Assembly: GCA_022825825.1 (NCBI GenBank)
Contig: JAJDWA010000033.1
Span: 1-64,000 of the forward strand
Source: Candidatus Poribacteria bacterium
GTDB taxonomy: Bacteria; Poribacteria; WGA-4E; WGA-3G
Direction of reading: 5' to 3'
DNA: 64,000 nt
Shown here one piece after another: positions 62,895-64,000 of this stretch (positions are counted from its first letter, which is position 1; the number at the start of each line of letters is the position of its first letter). Position numbers and translations under genes: made by a program. Under the pieces are notes generated by a model. The model worked only from the letters and a program-made list of their open reading frames with translations. It searched no databases and had not been told where the DNA came from.

Positions 62895-63121
62895 TACAGT
62901 AAGTAGTGCATCCCCTCCGGTAGTTCACCGGTATAACGTATTGCTGCGCCGCCTTTATAATGCCCTGAAGCCTCATAAATATCTGCACGGGATTTGCTAT
63001 GGACTAAAACGCGTCCTGACAGAAGTTCTGTGTTTTCGCTGTGTTCGCAATCAATAATAAATAGCCATTCGTCAGGATATTTCTGTTCCATCTCTTCAAG
63101 TGTGAGTCGTTCATTAGACAT
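62894..63121 (-). CDS. Small partner protein of the retropepsin-like gene
   Basis: 75 residues from the ATG at 63121 (AGGAG 8 nt upstream; an in-frame upstream start is less likely). It begins MSNERLTLEEMEQKYPDEW and has VLVHSKSRADIYEASGHYKG and AAIRYTGELPEGM. I recall this small family directly before retropepsin-like genes in cyanobacteria and other phyla; no function is known. Its stop overlaps the protease start. The pairing resembles toxin-antitoxin gene order. Confidence 0.75.
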   Translation of the reverse strand: MSNERLTLEEMEQKYPDEWLFIIDCEHSENTELLSGRVLVHSKSRADIYEASGHYKGGAAIRYTGELPEGMHYLL

Positions 63122-63317
63122 TTTCTGTTCTCCTGTGTTGGTAACATCTATCACGCGACCTACGAGAGTTCATAAAATTATACCGTATTTATGGTGAAAT
63201 TACAAATCATTCTTGCCATTTTACCATTTCAATTTACTACAGTGTAACTTTACATATTATAATTAGGAATAAACTTCACTGCTGTCAAATTCAAAATTTT
63301 TTGGTGAAAGTCACTCT

Positions 63318-63683
63318 ATGTATGTTCAGGAAATCTTTTTACAAAATACAGGACCTATATCAGAATGCCACGTTAAGCTGCCATTTGATGACGAAGGAAA
63401 CCCTTTGCCTGTCGTGATTGTTGGACCTAACGGATCGGGCAAAACTATTTTTCTTTCCTACATTGTTGATGCGCTTACTGAGTTCGCAAAACAAGCCTTC
63501 CAAGATATAGTCGTTCCCGATAATTCAGGTGGTACACCATACTTCCGAGTTATTCACCCAATGGTGATAAGAAGCGGACAACTATTTAGCCTAAGCCTTA
63601 TTCATTTTAAAGCGAATAATGATGACTTATTCTACTGTGAAAAATCTGGAGGACTTGAAGCAGCGTCTTATTCGCCGAAGCAC
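63318..63683 (+). pseudogene. AAA/ABC-type ATPase gene cut by an insertion element
   Basis: About 122 residues of an N-terminal ATPase segment: MYVQEIFLQNTGPISECHVK, then Walker A VIVGPNGSGKTIFLSYIVD, as in RecF/SMC-like or anti-phage ATPases. No Walker B or signature motif remains. From about 63683 the frame runs into the remains of an ISAs1-type transposase and stops at 63728, so the gene is broken. The right-hand half of the ATPase, if it remains, would lie beyond the window. Confidence 0.75.
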
Positions 63684-64000
63684 ACCTGTGATGCGTCTTC
63701 ACCAAAAAACATATCGCGTGTCCGGTGAGATACGTTCTCTATCGCCCAGTGTCCACGCCGTAGCGCCACATAAATCCTGGCAGACAGACCGCTGTGTCAA
63801 AAGTGCGTCCGTAGTGACGACTTTTCCTGCCACATCAAACGTTTGGAGTATCTGTGTTGCCACAGGGATTTCGTTCGTTTTTTCAGATACGGGGCGTTGT
63901 GCGAGGGTTATGCCAAGTTGGTGGCTGACAACAGACAATAGATGTGTGATGTGTGCACCTTGCTTAGCACTACCACATAAGGTTTTGCCAGCCATTGCTA
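63683..64000 (-). pseudogene. ISAs1-family transposase remnant with internal deletion
   Basis: The fragment enters from the right edge (GKTLCGSAKQGAHITHLLSV, QILQTFDVAGKVVTTDALLTQ with a catalytic Asp). In another frame it jumps to the end region ALRRGHWAIENVSHRTRDMF and FFGEDASQV. The roughly 120 residues normally lying between DALLTQR and RRGHW are missing and the frame shifts, so it is inactive. Family features (DGKTLRGS, DALHTQ, RRGHWxIEN, EDAS) are those of ISAs1/H-repeat elements. Related to the remnant at 43687. Confidence 0.8.

Noticed and set aside
1-64000. CRISPR arrays, tRNA, rRNA, tmRNA and RNase P RNA
   Set aside because: No regularly spaced direct repeats, no cloverleaf-like segments with GTTCRANNC arms in the gaps, and the two leader RNAs lack the known conserved pieces of tmRNA or RNase P RNA.

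Overview
The window reads as chromosomal DNA of an uncultivated Gram-negative-type bacterium with moderate GC. The best guess is a member of Candidatus Poribacteria or a close relative. This is inferred from gene content, not from a marker tree: many secreted LamG, NPCBM, WD40 and FG-GAP proteins, phytanoyl-CoA dioxygenase, Gfo/Idh/MocA dehydrogenases, microcompartment vertex proteins, a PorU/PorV-type secretion pair, and many small hairpin repeats. No rRNA, tRNA, prophage or CRISPR array was found.

Layout. 1-5.4 kb: tail of a secreted protein, groEL, a secreted protein of unknown family, and rqcH. 5.5-9.3 kb: a minus-strand cluster (helical-repeat secreted protein, DapA-type aldolase, small membrane protein, PorV/PorQ-type barrel). 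It is divergent from a plus-strand operon at 9.8-16.2 kb with two EutN/CcmL vertex proteins, a lipoprotein and a 1731-residue PorU-like C25 protease. 16.3-20.4 kb: GNAT, ndk, a probable leader RNA and a tandem pair of NPCBM secreted proteins. 20.2-24.8 kb: a single-chain restriction-modification enzyme and a PIN/TPR toxin-antitoxin candidate. 25-35.5 kb: aconitase, a DUF4377-like lipoprotein, a RelE/ParE-type module with a large duplicated antitoxin, aldo/keto reductase, dnaE and an MFS carrier. 35.5-41.2 kb: a three-gene operon of coiled-coil, TPR/FG-GAP/ASPIC and WD40 proteins. 41.2-44.2 kb: a second candidate leader RNA, a tandem LamG pair and a decayed insertion element. 44-62.3 kb: sugar and polyol oxidoreductases, PhyH, MFS, GT4/ATP-grasp, a GmrSD-like nuclease next to a P-loop/deoxyribosyltransferase-like protein, GlpQ, an NtrC-type regulator, a luciferase-like oxidoreductase and an aldo/keto reductase. 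62.5-64 kb: a retropepsin-like pair and an ATPase gene cut by an ISAs1-type remnant.

The most striking signal is a short C-terminal tail with the pattern V-x-P-x-x-K-L-x-x-[TI]-W-G-x-[LI]-K-x-R. It ends six exported proteins whose upstream domains are otherwise different (fibronectin-like, an unknown family, two NPCBM, two LamG). It differs from the type IX-like C-terminal domain on the PorU-like protease in the same window. It could be a short sorting or processing signal. The two tandem pairs that carry it are each preceded by a consensus promoter, a roughly 370-390 nt untranslated segment with a conserved C8 block, and a terminator hairpin.

A second genome-wide feature is a family of hairpins with a GTAG foot, resembling the REP elements mobilised by TnpA_REP (RAYT) transposases. 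No such transposase lies in the window. Defence or conflict genes (restriction enzyme, PIN, RelE/ParE, FRG, GmrSD-like nuclease, retropepsin pair, truncated ATPase) are scattered rather than forming one island.
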